From: Verrucomicrobiota bacterium | GTDB taxonomy: Bacteria > Verrucomicrobiota > Verrucomicrobiia > Limisphaerales > UBA8199 | Assembly (NCBI GenBank): GCA_026397855.1 | Contig: JAPLUA010000534.1 | Span: 2,019-28,455 of the forward strand | Length of the DNA stretch: 26,437 nucleotides | Reading direction: 5' to 3' | Made by a program: the position numbers and the translations under genes | Shown here: in pieces, positions 26,039 to 26,437 of the stretch | How positions within the stretch are numbered: position 1 is the stretch's first letter | Layout: each line of letters opens with the position of its first letter | Notes under the pieces: model-generated | What the model was told of the DNA's origin: nothing | What the model saw: the letters and a program-made list of their open reading frames with translations, nothing else | Database searches by the model: none

Positions 26039-26437
26039 CTACTTCTCCGGCCCGCCGCCGAACTGCTTCCAGTAAAGCTCCTTGAAAGGGTTCACCTTCG
26101 GGCCGACGGCGTTCTCATTGACGAGCTGCGGCTGGAGGGAATCCCACCACTTGTCGTAGGCGGCGTCGAGTTCCTTGACGACCTCGGGATGCTCCGCTGC
26201 CACATTGTTCTTTTCGCCCGGGTCGGCTTTGACATCAAACAGCTGCCACTGCTTCTCACCGGATTTGGACACGCAGACCATGTGCCAGCGGGCATTGCGC
26301 GCGCTGCAATCCCGGTATTTCGCCTGCGCGGCCTGGCCACGCCCCCAGCGGCCTATGTGGGTGAAGATCACCCGGTCCGGCCATGTCCCGGCGGGGTTCT
26401 TCAGCAGCGGGGCCAGGCTGCGTCCCTCGACCTGCGC
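26039..26437 (-). CDS. Sulfatase, C-terminal part (runs off the right edge)
   Basis: 132 residues are in view; the gene begins beyond the window. The frame is open to the last base (AQVEGRSLAPLLKNPAG...), so the GTG at 26371 is internal. The sequence matches the C-terminal end of arylsulfatase-type enzymes: GRSLAPLL, then RNARWHMVC, WQLFDVKADPGEKNNVAAEHPEVV and a final helix AAYDKWWDSL. LFDVKADPGEKNN is the hallmark (LYDLxxDPxExxN). The formylglycine active-site motif is outside the window. Such enzymes remove sulfate from polysaccharides, usually after export. It ends at TAG 26039-26041. Confidence 0.9.
   Translation of the reverse strand, partial: AQVEGRSLAPLLKNPAGTWPDRVIFTHIGRWGRGQAAQAKYRDCSARNARWHMVCVSKSGEKQWQLFDVKADPGEKNNVAAEHPEVVKELDAAYDKWWDSLQPQLVNENAVGPKVNPFKELYWKQFGGGPEK

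Overview
The window looks like chromosomal DNA from a high-GC Verrucomicrobiota bacterium, most likely of the Limisphaerales/Pedosphaera lineage. This is inferred from gene content, not from a database search. The pointers are a large delta-60 repeat protein with an Ig-like domain and the C-terminal module usual in this group, a LamG protein with a PEP-CTERM sorting signal, Tat-exported Gfo/Idh and sugar-epimerase-like proteins, a sulfatase, and a pilin-like C-terminal domain of a kind I associate with this lineage.

Layout. 1-2848 (+): a delta-60 repeat surface protein, cut by the left window edge and split by one in-frame TAA at 935-937. 3010-5829 (+): a SWIM-zinc-finger SNF2 helicase, with a 24-codon ORF coupled to its stop. 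5982-6806 (+): a secreted LamG/PEP-CTERM protein. 6807-7644: a gene-free stretch full of palindromes and repeats. 7645-13344 (+): a tight metabolic cluster of FucI/AraA-like isomerase, FGGY sugar kinase, TIM-barrel amidohydrolase, a probable decayed gene start and a class III aminotransferase. 13391-14068 (+): a membrane-anchored coiled coil with a pseudopilin-like C-terminus. 14088-16829 (-): alaS, converging on the previous gene. 16955-18199 (-) and 18338-19309 (+): two divergent Tat-signal proteins. 19477-19938 (+): a small soluble protein of unknown function. 20018-24741 (-): a four-gene MacAB-like ABC efflux operon of adaptor, ATPase and two permeases. 24802-25602 (-): a Yip1-type membrane protein. 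25603-26038: a leader and gene-free stretch with a hairpin, tRNA-like arms and a tandem repeat. 26039-26437 (-): the C-terminal end of a sulfatase that runs off the right edge.

How the genes fit together. The overall picture is a polysaccharide-degrading, surface-protein-rich bacterium. The isomerase and kinase should convert an aldose to a ketose phosphate. No aldolase follows; the amidohydrolase overlaps the kinase and an aminotransferase ends the cluster, so the substrate and end product are not obvious. This cluster is the best candidate in the window for an undescribed pathway. Other points of interest are the palindrome sitting directly against the alaS start codon, the pseudopilin domain on a coiled-coil stalk, the repeat island at 6807-7644, and the nonsense codon that coincides with a change in codon use in the delta-60 gene.
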